A stretch of 55,970 bases of DNA from Bacteroidales bacterium UBA1182 (GCA_002310015.1 DBYQ01000051.1:1-55970), one strand, 5' to 3'; counted from the first letter of the stretch, positions 16,935 through 26,400 are shown. Numbers and translations: made by a program. The notes: a model not told the origin generated them from the letters alone.

Positions 16935-17348
16935 ATGGCTTCCACCAAGGAACTCTACTCAATACTAGGTGTTGATGAGACCGCATCGGATGCAGAGATA
17001 CGGTCAGCATACGAACATCTTATAGCTGATACCCCGGAAGGAACACCTGAATATGACAGCATAACTCACGCCTACTCCGTACTCTCTGATATGGATAAGC
17101 GCGCCATGTATGATGTAACCGGAAAAGTAAAAGGCGGCATAAGGCACTCAAGTACTTCAGGACGCGGCAACAAGATGCAGAAAGCCAGGAGCATACTCAA
17201 TACTCTATTTCTTGCCGGCGCAGCCGTAACCACAATTTGTTTCATTCTGCAGTGGAGCGGAGCAATGGGAACCACACCTTTTTATTGGACATGCGGAATA
17301 TCCCTGCTGCTCAAGATTGCTGAATATATACTAAGACTCATTCCTTAA
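16935..17348 (+). CDS. Degenerate J-domain membrane protein
   Basis: A 137-aa protein. Residues 5-65 follow the J-domain pattern (ELYSILGVDETASDAEIRSA, then AYSVLSDMDKRAMYDVTG), but the HPD motif that stimulates DnaK ATPase is missing: the loop reads IADTPEGTPEYDSI. Two hydrophobic segments follow (ILNTLFLAGAAVTTICFILQ; FYWTCGISLLLKIAEYILRL), so it should be membrane-anchored with the J-like part in the cytoplasm. Without HPD it is unlikely to be a functional Hsp70 co-chaperone and may act as a binding module. It lies between the DUF4468 and porin genes. Confidence 0.7.
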   Translation: MASTKELYSILGVDETASDAEIRSAYEHLIADTPEGTPEYDSITHAYSVLSDMDKRAMYDVTGKVKGGIRHSSTSGRGNKMQKARSILNTLFLAGAAVTTICFILQWSGAMGTTPFYWTCGISLLLKIAEYILRLIP

Positions 17349-17353
17349 AAAAG

Positions 17354-19450
17354 ATGTCTGCCCTGAGAACATCCGCAAAGCTTATATCTGTTTTGGCATT
17401 GACGGTCCTATTGTCTTTGCCCGGACAGTTGTGGGCACAAAGCACCCTGTCGCAGAATCAGGACGGATTCAACGGCGAGACCATGGACGGATTCATGAAC
17501 ATGGATCCTGACAAGGATTCAACAGTTGTTGAGCGTACCGTCTCCAAGGATTATTTCCAATGGGTAATAAACACCAGGACCGGACTTCCCGAGATAATTC
17601 AGCCGGATACCATTCATCACTCCTTCCAAAACGTACATCTTACCGAGGGAATGTTCGGAACCTACAGCCACCTGGGCAATATGGGATCACCGCGTCTGTC
17701 ACGTCTCTATTTTGAACGTGAACAGCCAGAGGATTTCATTTTTGACGCACCCTATGATTTCTGGATTAAGGATGCATCCGATTTCCGTTTCACAGACGCC
17801 AAGAGCCCGCATACAAGCATAGACTACTACAAAGGAGGCAACAAACGTACCGGCGAGGAACGCATCAAAGGTTATTTTGCAGCTAATTTCAACAAGAAAG
17901 TAGGCATAGGCTTCAATCTGGACTATCAACTTGGACGCGGACGGTACAGTAACCAGGCTACATCAATGTTTGACGCCAGATTATATACCTATTACAGAGG
18001 TGAGAGATACAATCTCTATGCTACAGTAAACAAGGATGAAATAAAGGTAACGGAAAACGGAGGAATCCAGGACAACAGATATATCATCAACCCAGAGGCT
18101 ATGGCTGAGGGGAAGAAACAATATGAGGCAGAGGATATTCCTTTCCGTCTGTATGACAACTGGAACAACATCAAGCGTTCTCAGGCCATGCTGAACCATA
18201 GTTTCACGATAAAAACAACCAAGTTCAGCACTGACAGCATAGGTGATACCGTTTACACATTTCAACGTGACATAGAATATGGCAAAGTTGCCCATACGTT
18301 TGAGATAGGCAAGCTTGAGAGGAGGTACATCTATTTTCAGGAAACTGACGGTTACTACGCCCATAAATTCCTAAAAGGCAACTCAACGGACGATATGAGC
18401 AACTTCTATGTAACCAACACCCTCTCATTGTCATTATTAGAGGGCTCCACAAAATGGGCATTGGCCGGATTGTCAGGATTTGCACGATATGAGTATCTGA
18501 ACTTCTCCATGCCTGACACTCTGTCTGACGGTTCCAATTACATCCACGACTACCGTGAAGGCAACTTTTCAATAGGAGCACAGATCCAGAAAGACCAGGG
18601 TGAAAACCTTACATTCCATGCTGAAATAGAGAGTATAATAATAGGTGAGAGTATAGGTGATTTTACCCTGTCGGGAGATTTGAAACTCAAATATCCCATC
18701 AGAGGTAAAGAGGCCAGCATCGGTGCATACGCCCTTATGTCAACAAAAGAATCACCTTTCTTCTATGCCAACCATCATTCATCATTCGCATGGTGGGATG
18801 AAGATTTTGACAAGGAGTTCAGGACACGCATCGGTGGATACATCAATATTGAACAAACAGGAACCAGATTCCAGTTGGATGTAGAGAATGTAGCAGGTTA
18901 TATCTATCTCAAGAATAATGCCGGAGCCTATATAAACAAAGACTCTGTCGCACAGTCATCCTACTCCATCACAGCGGCACAACACAGCGGCTCCATACAG
19001 ATTCTAAGTGCCACATTGCAGCAGAATTTCAAGCTGGGGCCCCTTCATTGGGACAACCATATAACATATCAGTTATCGGGAAACAAGGATATCATTCCTC
19101 TGCCGGAACTGAACATATTCACAGATATGTATTTCAAGTTTGTCTATTACAAGAGACTACACATGGAAGTGGGAGCCAATGCTTTGTTCTTCACAAAATA
19201 CAATGCTCCAGACTACTGCCCGGCTGTAGGAATGTACCATCTTCAGAATGAATCATTCACCAGGGAAGTAGGAGGCTATCCCCTCTTGACCGCATACGTA
19301 AACTGTTATATTCGCGGTGCACGTTTCTACATTATGTACTACCATGCCAATGACAAACAGATGAGTAACCGTGACTCATTCATAGTACCTGGTTATCCGG
19401 CCAACCCAAGTATGATAAAGTGGGGATTCAGCTGGACTCTTTTTGATTGA
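17354..19450 (+). CDS. Putative outer-membrane porin (Porin_10 type)
   Basis: A 698-aa protein with a signal peptide (LALTVLLSLPGQLWAQ) and a long beta-barrel pattern of alternating aromatic strands ending in an aromatic residue (MIKWGFSWTLFD). The N-terminal block around YFEREQPEDFIFDAPYDFWI and FTDAKSPHTSIDYYKGG is characteristic of the putative porin family of Bacteroidetes. Residues 165-700 look like successive barrel strands (GYFAANFNKKVGIGFNLDYQ). The substrate is unknown. It is third in the DUF4468/J-like operon and starts 5 bp after the J-like stop. Confidence 0.75.
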   Translation: MSALRTSAKLISVLALTVLLSLPGQLWAQSTLSQNQDGFNGETMDGFMNMDPDKDSTVVERTVSKDYFQWVINTRTGLPEIIQPDTIHHSFQNVHLTEGMFGTYSHLGNMGSPRLSRLYFEREQPEDFIFDAPYDFWIKDASDFRFTDAKSPHTSIDYYKGGNKRTGEERIKGYFAANFNKKVGIGFNLDYQLGRGRYSNQATSMFDARLYTYYRGERYNLYATVNKDEIKVTENGGIQDNRYIINPEAMAEGKKQYEAEDIPFRLYDNWNNIKRSQAMLNHSFTIKTTKFSTDSIGDTVYTFQRDIEYGKVAHTFEIGKLERRYIYFQETDGYYAHKFLKGNSTDDMSNFYVTNTLSLSLLEGSTKWALAGLSGFARYEYLNFSMPDTLSDGSNYIHDYREGNFSIGAQIQKDQGENLTFHAEIESIIIGESIGDFTLSGDLKLKYPIRGKEASIGAYALMSTKESPFFYANHHSSFAWWDEDFDKEFRTRIGGYINIEQTGTRFQLDVENVAGYIYLKNNAGAYINKDSVAQSSYSITAAQHSGSIQILSATLQQNFKLGPLHWDNHITYQLSGNKDIIPLPELNIFTDMYFKFVYYKRLHMEVGANALFFTKYNAPDYCPAVGMYHLQNESFTREVGGYPLLTAYVNCYIRGARFYIMYYHANDKQMSNRDSFIVPGYPANPSMIKWGFSWTLFD

Positions 19451-19477
19451 TTAAACAGTTCTTTTTCTATATAGGAA

Positions 19478-20446
19478 ATGATTAAATGGGGTTTTATAGG
19501 ATGTGGGCAGGTAACCGAGAAAAAGAGCGGTCCCGCATTCGCTAAAGCCGATGGCTCCGCAATAGAAGCAGTTATGAGCCGCGACAAGGCCAAGGCACGT
19601 TCATACGCTGAGAGGCACAACATCAAAAAATGGTACACCGATGCAATGGATATCATCAATGACCCGAATGTTGATGCCGTATATATAGCCACTCCGCCTT
19701 CATCACACGCCACATATGCCATCATGGCCATGAAAGCCGGCAAGCCGGTCTATATTGAAAAGCCCATGGCGCAAAGCTATGATGAATGTATGCGCATAAA
19801 CCGCGTATCACGTGAAACCGGCGTACCCTGTTTTGTAGCATACTACCGCCGTTATCTCCCCTATTTCCTTAAAGTCAAGGAACTCATGCCACAGATAGGC
19901 AAGCTGATAAACGTCCAGATACGTTTTGCCCAGCCGCCTAAGGAGCTTGACTACAATAGTACCAACTTGCCCTGGCGCGTTATTCCAGACATCTCAGGCG
20001 GCGGATATTTCTATGACCTTGCCCCGCACCAGATTGATATGATCCAGGAACTCTGCGGCTGTATTATTGATGCCTATGGAGTATGCAGCAACCGTGGAGG
20101 TTTGTATCAGGCAGAAGACACCGTAAGTGCCTGCTTCAAGTTTGAGACCGGCCTGGTAGGTTCCGGCTCATGGTGTTTTGTGGCCGATGAATCAGCCAAG
20201 GAGGACCGCATTGAAATCATCGGCAGCAAGGGCATGATATGTTTCTCAATTTTCACCTTCCAGCCCATAGCCCTGCACGACAGTGAAGGACGGCACGAGT
20301 TTGACATTCCCAATCCCGAACACGTACAGTTCCCGCTGGTACAGGCTGTGGTTGACCATCTGAACGGCAAGGCAGAGTGCAGTTGCGACGGCATCAGTGC
20401 CACCCCCACCAACTGGGTGATGGACCGCATCCTGGGCAAGTTCTGA
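19478..20446 (+). CDS. Gfo/Idh/MocA family NAD(P)-dependent oxidoreductase
   Basis: A 322-aa protein of normal family length. The N-terminal Rossmann fold carries GFIGCGQVTEKKSGPAF, then AVYIATPPSSHATYAIMAMK and the family signature GKPVYIEKPMA, whose Lys is the usual catalytic residue. The C-terminal part has GGGYFYDLAPHQIDMIQELC, matching the conserved substrate-site histidine region. Members oxidise or reduce sugar derivatives and related hydroxy compounds; the substrate cannot be told from sequence. It follows the porin by 27 bp, so co-transcription is possible. Confidence 0.85.
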   Translation: MIKWGFIGCGQVTEKKSGPAFAKADGSAIEAVMSRDKAKARSYAERHNIKKWYTDAMDIINDPNVDAVYIATPPSSHATYAIMAMKAGKPVYIEKPMAQSYDECMRINRVSRETGVPCFVAYYRRYLPYFLKVKELMPQIGKLINVQIRFAQPPKELDYNSTNLPWRVIPDISGGGYFYDLAPHQIDMIQELCGCIIDAYGVCSNRGGLYQAEDTVSACFKFETGLVGSGSWCFVADESAKEDRIEIIGSKGMICFSIFTFQPIALHDSEGRHEFDIPNPEHVQFPLVQAVVDHLNGKAECSCDGISATPTNWVMDRILGKF

Positions 20447-20474
20447 ACAATCATTGATCAGACTGATATAAAAA

Positions 20475-20504
20475 GTTCCGGCAAACCCCACGGCCTGCCG
20501 GAAC
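20475..20504 (-). terminator. Terminator of the FadL-like gene
   Basis: Perfect 9-bp arms GTTCCGGCA/TGCCGGAAC with a 12-nt loop, followed on the minus strand by TTTTTATA. It lies between convergent genes and fits an intrinsic terminator for the minus-strand gene. Confidence 0.8.
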
Positions 20505-20530
20505 CCAACCAAAAATTATCTCAAACTTAT

Positions 20531-21997
20531 TCAGAAGTTCCAACCTAATGTGAACATTACCTTGTCTGACTTGTAGTTGTAGTTAACATCTACATCCTCC
20601 GTATATTCATCTAAGTTGAATACGCTCTTCTTTACCCCGTGCACGTACGCCAGGTCAAAATAGAACTGGGTGCCGTCAGAATCAGGAGCAGAGCAATATC
20701 CTATACCGCCTGTAAAATACTGTGTTTTACCTAAACGGTCTATCTGGTAATCAGTGCGGCTGTCATTGAAATCGGAATCAGAGAAAGACACCCTGTTTCT
20801 TCTATCTCTATCATTGAACATAGATTCTGTAGAATTATAACCGGCGCGAAGTGACAGATTACCAATGTTCTGCTCTATTCCCATCTTGAAAGTTGAATAG
20901 TCCTTGAAATCAATTGCACCCTGATTAGTCATTCTCGTATTGCCTACTGACAGGGATGAACGCTGTGTAAAATGTTTTTCATATTCCAAACCTATGGCAG
21001 TGTGGTATATTGTAAAACCGGCACTGAGGTTCAATGACCAAGGTGATGTAAACTTATATTCAGTAGATGTATTATAATTCTTACCATCTTTTATTACACC
21101 ATTTAAAGCATAAAGACAGTCTTCATATACCAGCTCCTGCTTGAAATAGGTAGGTGTCTTTATTGCTACACCCAGTCGAAGTGCCGGTATAGGACGTATT
21201 ATAGCACCGAATGACATATTCCAACCTGAACCTTGAGCAGAACTCATCCTGTCTGCTGCCGTGTAATCAGTTTGCTTATCATATATTGTATAATCTTTAT
21301 CAGCAGCTGAAGCCTGATCGAATGAAGGATAATAGTCATAAAGATAGCCTTCAGACCATGTATCTGTAGAAAGGATTCCAATGGTCCAACCCAGATAAAG
21401 CATATCTGACAGATTACATGACAGGTTGAAGTCATATGAATTCACCTTGTTTTTCTGATGGTCAGCATACTCACGATAAAGAACATACTTTTGTTCAGGA
21501 TCAACATTATCTTTTACAAAATACTTATCCAAATAATCCAGATTACGGTCTGTATTCAACAGTTTACGGTATGAGAAACCAAAGTTCATGTAATTACTAC
21601 CCATGCCGGCTCCTGAGAATATCACTGATATATTATCAAAAGAGACATTGAAATCTGACTTGATATTGTTGGAATAGAAATATCTTGCATTATCTCCGGA
21701 ATTTCCTACGCCCTGGTTATACACGGTGTAAAGAGGATCCGTATTTACGGATGTTCCAAGGAATGACAGTGAAGTGTTGATATCACTTTTGCGGTATGTA
21801 CCTATTCCTGCCGGATTATGACTTATAACAGAAGGGTCACTTCCCAATGCAGACATTGCGCCACCCATTCCTACATAACGTGCTGTTCCGTTAAGATCTT
21901 CCTCATATATCTTGGCAGCATCAAATGTGGTTTGTGCCGTTATTGAAATACATGCAGACATCGCCACTATAGAAAGAATCAACTTATTGGTTTTCAT
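20531..21997 (-). CDS. OmpP1/FadL-like outer-membrane transporter
   Basis: A 488-aa protein with a signal peptide (MKTNKLILSIVAMSACISIT then AQ). The N-terminus of the mature chain reads GTARYVGMGGAMSALGSDPS, VISHNPAGIGTYR, the conserved start of Bacteroidetes OmpP1/FadL/TodX-like proteins often labelled hemin receptor. The rest is barrel strands ending in the outer-membrane C-terminal signature KVMFTLGWNF. The family moves hydrophobic molecules across the outer membrane; the ligand is not identifiable. It stands alone, with a terminator at 20475-20504. Confidence 0.8.
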   Translation of the reverse strand: MKTNKLILSIVAMSACISITAQTTFDAAKIYEEDLNGTARYVGMGGAMSALGSDPSVISHNPAGIGTYRKSDINTSLSFLGTSVNTDPLYTVYNQGVGNSGDNARYFYSNNIKSDFNVSFDNISVIFSGAGMGSNYMNFGFSYRKLLNTDRNLDYLDKYFVKDNVDPEQKYVLYREYADHQKNKVNSYDFNLSCNLSDMLYLGWTIGILSTDTWSEGYLYDYYPSFDQASAADKDYTIYDKQTDYTAADRMSSAQGSGWNMSFGAIIRPIPALRLGVAIKTPTYFKQELVYEDCLYALNGVIKDGKNYNTSTEYKFTSPWSLNLSAGFTIYHTAIGLEYEKHFTQRSSLSVGNTRMTNQGAIDFKDYSTFKMGIEQNIGNLSLRAGYNSTESMFNDRDRRNRVSFSDSDFNDSRTDYQIDRLGKTQYFTGGIGYCSAPDSDGTQFYFDLAYVHGVKKSVFNLDEYTEDVDVNYNYKSDKVMFTLGWNF

Positions 21998-22065
21998 ATC
22001 TTTATATTTTTAACGTTTCTAATTTGAGTGTATTGGTCTCTATTATGCTGAATCTGGCTGTTGTC

Positions 22066-23601
22066 TCATCTTCTTGAAGGACTCACACTGCGTGATGAGC
22101 CTCCACCGGAACTTCCGCTTGAAATACTGTGTGATGCACCTCCGCCGGAACTGCCGCTTGAAATACTGCGGCTGGCACTTGAACTGGAGCTACCGCTGCT
22201 TACACTTCGGCTAACACTTGAACTGGAGCCACTGCTGTTTACACTGCGACTTGAACTAGAGCTTGAATTGCTCCTTGTTACAGTCCTGCTGGAGCTGGAA
22301 CTTGAGTTGGAGTTTGAGTTGCCGCTGCTGACATTGCGTGTAGAGCTACTGCTGCTTACGCTACGGCTTGAACTTGTATTTGAAGAACTTCTACTCACGC
22401 TCCTGCTGGAACTTGAACTGGAGCTTCCACTATTTATGCTTCTGCTGGAACTTGAACTAGATTCACCGCTATTGACACTTCTTGATGAGCTGGTGCTGCT
22501 GGGACGATCATAAGTTGTACCGGACTGTACTGATCTGGACGTACTGCTGTTAGCTGTACGTGAAGAACCGGAAGAGTTTATATCACGACTCGGTGAACTT
22601 GAACGGCTTGATGTAGCAGGTGCCACACTTCTTACTGACGATGATGAGCTACTGGCTGACTGTGGTTCATTACGGCCTGAATTCCTGGCTACTGAACGCT
22701 CTGATGAAGATTCAGAACTGGATCTTGATACTGATCTTGTAGCTGAAGAACTTGAACCGGAACGATTGATGCTACGCTCGCTGCTTGAAGCTGATAGTGT
22801 ATTCCTGTCAGAAGCTGCACGACTCAGATCCCTGTCCCATCCGCCTCCGTTTATGCTACGGTTAGGAGTGAAATCATTGATACGTCTATCATTCTTGCTT
22901 ACAGGACCGCGATCATAATATACCGGAGCTGGATGTGGATGATGGCCAGGACCATAATAGTAGTATGAATCATAATACCATGGATCGTAGTACCAGGGAT
23001 CATAGTACCATGGGTCATAGAACCAGGGATCATAGTAATAGGTGTGTGAATACGCCCAGTAACGATCATCAAAGTAACGGTCCCAATATATTATATCAAA
23101 AAGAATATCATCTACCAGAGTGAAATACGGGCGACCGTTATGACGGAAACGGTACAAGCGGCGTGTCAGATAATAATCCTCAACCGCATCATTGTAACCC
23201 TCGGCATAAGAGTTGTCACCTATATATATGTATTTCTCATTACTGGCATCCTTTACATAAATGGTGTCATGGATATAAACTGTAGGAACATCATCCAGTA
23301 TTGAACCATCCTCATACTGAATCTGGCTAGTTCCGTAAGTATAACGGCGGTTATACTCATCAGGATCACGGTCCACAATAATCTGAGGAGTGGTTGTTAT
23401 GACAGGTGCTGCTTGCTGGACAGGAGCAGGTTCCGTATATGTATTAGAAGGTGTACGTGTTATAACAGCAGACTGTGACTGTGTTGTTGACTGACTTGAA
23501 GACTTTGAGTTGTTCTTGCCAGTGGAGTACAAGTCATTCCTTTGTGCACCGGCTGTCATTGTGACTGCCATTAATGCCATTAACAATACTGACTTTTTCA
23601 T
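22066..23601 (-). CDS. Secreted low-complexity protein: YDPW tandem repeats and long Ser/Arg-rich C-terminus
   Basis: A 511-aa protein. The start at 23601 gives a signal peptide (MKKSVLLMALMAVTMTAGAQ); the 18 residues upstream are untypical. Residues about 60-170 are an ordinary-looking domain with YIHDTIYVKD and YIYIGDNSYAEGYNDAVEDY. A tandem tract of YYDPW units with a 12-base DNA period follows (about 22965-23040). The last 270 residues are almost only Ser, with regularly spaced Arg and Asn (SSSSSRSVSSG-type units), ending SVSPSRR. No enzyme motif is seen. Such tails are usually disordered, and Ser density could make it a glycosylation or adhesion stalk (inference). Confidence 0.7.
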   Translation of the reverse strand: MKKSVLLMALMAVTMTAGAQRNDLYSTGKNNSKSSSQSTTQSQSAVITRTPSNTYTEPAPVQQAAPVITTTPQIIVDRDPDEYNRRYTYGTSQIQYEDGSILDDVPTVYIHDTIYVKDASNEKYIYIGDNSYAEGYNDAVEDYYLTRRLYRFRHNGRPYFTLVDDILFDIIYWDRYFDDRYWAYSHTYYYDPWFYDPWYYDPWYYDPWYYDSYYYYGPGHHPHPAPVYYDRGPVSKNDRRINDFTPNRSINGGGWDRDLSRAASDRNTLSASSSERSINRSGSSSSATRSVSRSSSESSSERSVARNSGRNEPQSASSSSSSVRSVAPATSSRSSSPSRDINSSGSSRTANSSTSRSVQSGTTYDRPSSTSSSRSVNSGESSSSSSRSINSGSSSSSSSRSVSRSSSNTSSSRSVSSSSSTRNVSSGNSNSNSSSSSSRTVTRSNSSSSSSRSVNSSGSSSSVSRSVSSGSSSSSASRSISSGSSGGGASHSISSGSSGGGSSRSVSPSRR

Positions 23602-23632
23602 AACCGTATGCTTTAATGGTTTCTTTCTGATG

Positions 23633-23640
23633 CAAAAATA
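23633..23640 (-). promoter_or_regulatory. -7 box of the Ser-rich protein gene
   Basis: Minus-strand TATTTTTG, 32 bp before the ATG at 23601; the -33 element is not clear. Confidence 0.4.
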
Positions 23641-23697
23641 ACATGGTAAAAGCACCCGGTTTACGGAAATTTCCTAAAACGAAAGAGGAAATTCCCT

Positions 23698-23734
23698 ATA
23701 ATTTTCAATTTTCAATTCTCAATTCTCAATTTAG
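23698..23734. repeat. AATTGAG/AATTGAAA short tandem repeat overlapping the GH25 stop
   Basis: On the minus strand, AATTGAG units followed by AATTGAAA units run through the end of the GH25 gene, encoding its last residues (LRIEN) and stop. The same unit forms the perfect palindrome at 27300-27337. Confidence 0.7.
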
Positions 23735-24551
23735 TAAATTCGGCTTCTGTGCCCTTAAAGACGTTGAAATCAATGTATTCCCTTATGCCATCCAAGCTGG
23801 CGTGGTCTGTAAACTGCCATAAAAGCCAGGGCTTGGCTGTCTCCGGACGGACAACATAATAGTGCGCCACCCAGAAAGGATAATCATCAAAAGCTGAATT
23901 GGAGAGATGACGTTTACGGAATTTGGTAGAGGCGTATATGATCGGTTTGACACCGTAATGAGCCTCAATTGCTTTGAGGAAAATAAGGAGTTCACGTTGC
24001 AGGTCTCCTGATGAGCGTCCGGTACGCTCCACATCTACAACAGGTAGCAGATCACCTTTTTCAAGATGTGCGGTAGCTATGAAATGCTCTGCCTGTTTAT
24101 CGGGCGATGTCCATGGGTCATAGAAGTGATAGGCTCCGCACACGAACCCTGCCGCACGTGCCTGACGTATGTTTTCAGCATAACTGGTATCAGTGAAAGA
24201 ACTGCCTTCCGTAGCTTTCATTATGATGAACTTTACCGGTTGTTCGCTAATGGCAGATGACTGGGTCACCTTGTTCCAGTCAATCTGTCCCTGATGGTGC
24301 GATATGTCTATGCCATAGTACAGGAACCCTGACGGCAAGCATACTCCATACTCTTTTGTACCCTTGCACGGACGCAGACGATACAGATAAGGACGCAGAT
24401 ACAGGTAGTATGCGCAAACGGAGATAATAGAGATAAGTACTATCGTTATTAGCCAATGCATCCAGTCAGGCATAATATAAGAAGAGGGCCTCCGTCCTTT
24501 CTTTTTATCAGGAACGGAAACCCTTTTCTTCTTGCTTCTGTTCTTTGGCAT
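23712..24551 (-). CDS. GH25 family lysozyme-like muramidase, membrane-anchored
   Basis: A 279-aa protein. A very basic N-terminus (KNRSKKKRVSVPDKKKGRR) precedes one hydrophobic helix (WLITIVLISIISVCAYYLYL), so it is probably an inner-membrane anchor rather than a cleaved signal. The GH25 domain runs about 75-275: YGIDISHHQGQIDWNKV, FIIMKATEGSSFTD, GFVCGAYHFYDPW, LLPVVDVERTG (the DxE catalytic pair) and PFWVAHYYV, LWQFTDHASLDGI. It should cleave peptidoglycan beta-1,4 bonds. The last residues come from a short repeat. It starts 51 bp after the pfp stop, separated by a strong hairpin. Confidence 0.85.
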   Translation of the reverse strand: MPKNRSKKKRVSVPDKKKGRRPSSYIMPDWMHWLITIVLISIISVCAYYLYLRPYLYRLRPCKGTKEYGVCLPSGFLYYGIDISHHQGQIDWNKVTQSSAISEQPVKFIIMKATEGSSFTDTSYAENIRQARAAGFVCGAYHFYDPWTSPDKQAEHFIATAHLEKGDLLPVVDVERTGRSSGDLQRELLIFLKAIEAHYGVKPIIYASTKFRKRHLSNSAFDDYPFWVAHYYVVRPETAKPWLLWQFTDHASLDGIREYIDFNVFKGTEAEFTKLRIEN

Positions 24552-24560
24552 GACAATAGC

Positions 24561-24600
24561 AAAAATGGCACAAAGGGGACTGTCCCTTTTGTGCCATTTT
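24561..24600 (-). terminator. REP-like long palindrome acting as pfp terminator
   Basis: A near-perfect hairpin: outer arms AAAATGGCACAAA and TTTGTGCCATTTT enclose the GGGACAGTCCC core. On the minus strand it follows the pfp stop by 2 bp and ends in TTTTT, so it can act as an intrinsic terminator. The core is shared with the inverted repeats at 49-70 and 15806-15827. Confidence 0.7.
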
Positions 24601-24602
24601 AT

Positions 24603-26249
24603 TTACTTGTGCTCAAGCTTCAGAGTCTTGGTAGGCTGGTCGCAGACCTCGGTGGGACCGAAGTACTGGATAGGACCGGGATATACGAAGCAGGTCTCAC
24701 GGGCCCACTCGTCACGATGCTTGGCAAACTCCTTGAAGGGAGCACCGTCCAGCTCAACAAGAGCCTTGCGGATAACGGGCTTCATCTCACCGTTACGCTT
24801 CTCCATGTTCATCATCATGGTGATTGGAATACCACCGGCAATCCACTGGTCTGCAGGAGCAACGGTATTCTTGATTGATGACATGTAACCGGTCTTGCCG
24901 GCAGCAATCAGCATAGATGCGTTGTAGCCCAGGCTGTAGCAGTAGTCAGCGTCAAAGTTTGACGGAGCGGCGCAACGGCCCTCATAACCGCAGAAGTGAT
25001 GCTGGGTAGCATACTTACCCTGATACTTACCCTCCTTCTTCCATGCAGCAAGCTTGGCGCCTACCATATCGGCAAGGAGCTGCTCAGTCTCGATGAGTGA
25101 TACCTGTACGTTTCCATGCGGGTCACGCTCCAGAGCCAGCTGACGGCTTACGCTCTCAGGCAGGCTCTTGAAAATAGCGGCGTTGGCAGCAGAAAGCTTA
25201 CCTACTATATACTGGATCTTCTGGTCTGCTGCAACGTTGTCAAACTCAGCCTGATTGGCAGCAAGAACGTCATTGAGCTCAGCGATAAGCTTCTTGATAG
25301 CGGGGATGAACTCAATCAGGCCTTCGGGAACCAGAACGGTACCGAAGTTGAGGCCTCGTGAAGCGCGGTCAGCAACAGCCTGAGCGATATATGTTACGAT
25401 ATCATCAAGAGTCTGGTTCTTAGCCTCAACCTCCTCACCGATAAGAGTGATGTTAGGCTGGGTCTGCAGAGCGCACTCCAGAGTAACATGGCTGGCAGAA
25501 CGACCCATCAGCTTGATGAAATGCCAGTACTTGCGTGCAGAGTTGCAGTCACGCTCAATGTTACCGATGATCTCTGAGTAAACCTTGGTAGCGGTATCAA
25601 AACCGAATGAGGTCTCAATCTCTGAGTTCTTAAGGTCACCGTCAATGGTCTTGGGGCAACCGATAACCTGTACTCCTGCGCCGATAGCCTTGTAGTACTC
25701 AGCCAGAACACATGCGTTGGTGTTTGAATCATCACCGCCGATGATTACCAGAGCCTTGATGTCAAGCTCCTTAAGGATCTCCAGACCCTTGTCAAACTGA
25801 TCCTTCTTCTCCAGCTTGGTACGGCCTGAACCGATGATATCGAAACCACCGGTGTTGCGGTACTCGTCAATGATATCGGCTGTAAGCTCCATATAGTTGT
25901 GGTCAACCAGACCGCCGGGACCGAGGATAAAACCGTACAGTTTGTTGGCAGGATCAAGTTTCTTGAGACCGTCAAACAGACCTGCAATAACGTTGTGGCC
26001 GCCGGGAGCCTGACCACCAGACAGGATAACGCCTGCGTTGATTGATTTCTTGGCAGGAGCGCCATCGGCTGGCTCAAACTTAAGGTAGGGCATACCGTAA
26101 GTATTGGGGAAGAGTTTCTTTACCTCTTCCTGATCAGCAACTGACTGTGTGGGAGCACCCTCGACAGTTTTCAATGCACCGCGAAGAGCCTGTGGAAGTT
26201 TGGGCTGATAAGCGGCACGTGCAATCTGTAATGCGCTTTTTGTACTCAT
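24603..26249 (-). CDS. pfp: PPi-dependent 6-phosphofructokinase (long form)
   Basis: A 548-aa enzyme that phosphorylates fructose-6-phosphate using pyrophosphate, reversibly, in glycolysis. The start at 26249 (MSTKSALQIARAAYQPKL) matches the long family; upstream codons in frame are not family-like. Signatures: GVILSGGQAPGGHNVIAGLF, VIIGGDDSNTNACVLAEYY (GGDD marks PPi rather than ATP use), PKTIDGDLKNSEIETSFGFD, LMGRSASHVTLECALQTQPN. The length fits the 550-residue class common in Bacteroidetes. A second, ATP-type enzyme lies at 54867-55841. A hairpin just after the stop probably ends the transcript. Confidence 0.93.
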   Translation of the reverse strand: MSTKSALQIARAAYQPKLPQALRGALKTVEGAPTQSVADQEEVKKLFPNTYGMPYLKFEPADGAPAKKSINAGVILSGGQAPGGHNVIAGLFDGLKKLDPANKLYGFILGPGGLVDHNYMELTADIIDEYRNTGGFDIIGSGRTKLEKKDQFDKGLEILKELDIKALVIIGGDDSNTNACVLAEYYKAIGAGVQVIGCPKTIDGDLKNSEIETSFGFDTATKVYSEIIGNIERDCNSARKYWHFIKLMGRSASHVTLECALQTQPNITLIGEEVEAKNQTLDDIVTYIAQAVADRASRGLNFGTVLVPEGLIEFIPAIKKLIAELNDVLAANQAEFDNVAADQKIQYIVGKLSAANAAIFKSLPESVSRQLALERDPHGNVQVSLIETEQLLADMVGAKLAAWKKEGKYQGKYATQHHFCGYEGRCAAPSNFDADYCYSLGYNASMLIAAGKTGYMSSIKNTVAPADQWIAGGIPITMMMNMEKRNGEMKPVIRKALVELDGAPFKEFAKHRDEWARETCFVYPGPIQYFGPTEVCDQPTKTLKLEHK

Positions 26250-26323
26250 TTTCTTATATAAAGTGTTTATTAAACCTTCTTTGCGTTGATTTGCGCAAAT
26301 TTCGTCAAAAAAGCGCAACCCTA

Positions 26324-26331
26324 CAAACGTA
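26324..26331 (-). promoter_or_regulatory. -7 box of pfp
   Basis: Minus-strand TACGTTTG fits TAnnTTTG, about 75 bp before the pfp ATG. No good -33 is visible. It is divergent from the lipid kinase promoter. Confidence 0.4.
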
Positions 26332-26359
26332 ATGGACTTTTGTTTCTGTAAATTTTTGT

Positions 26360-26367
26360 TATATTTG
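26360..26367 (+). promoter_or_regulatory. -7 box of the lipid kinase gene
   Basis: TATATTTG, 33 bp before the ATG at 26401, with a TTTTG about 17 nt upstream (short spacing). Confidence 0.5.
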
Positions 26368-26400
26368 CACGTTTTTCAAGCAATCTGACCTGTCAGGACT

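Noticed and set aside
22061..22513. 150-aa Leu/Glu-rich plus-strand ORF
   Set aside because: Mirror of the Ser/Arg codon repeats of the secreted protein; repeat translation artefact.
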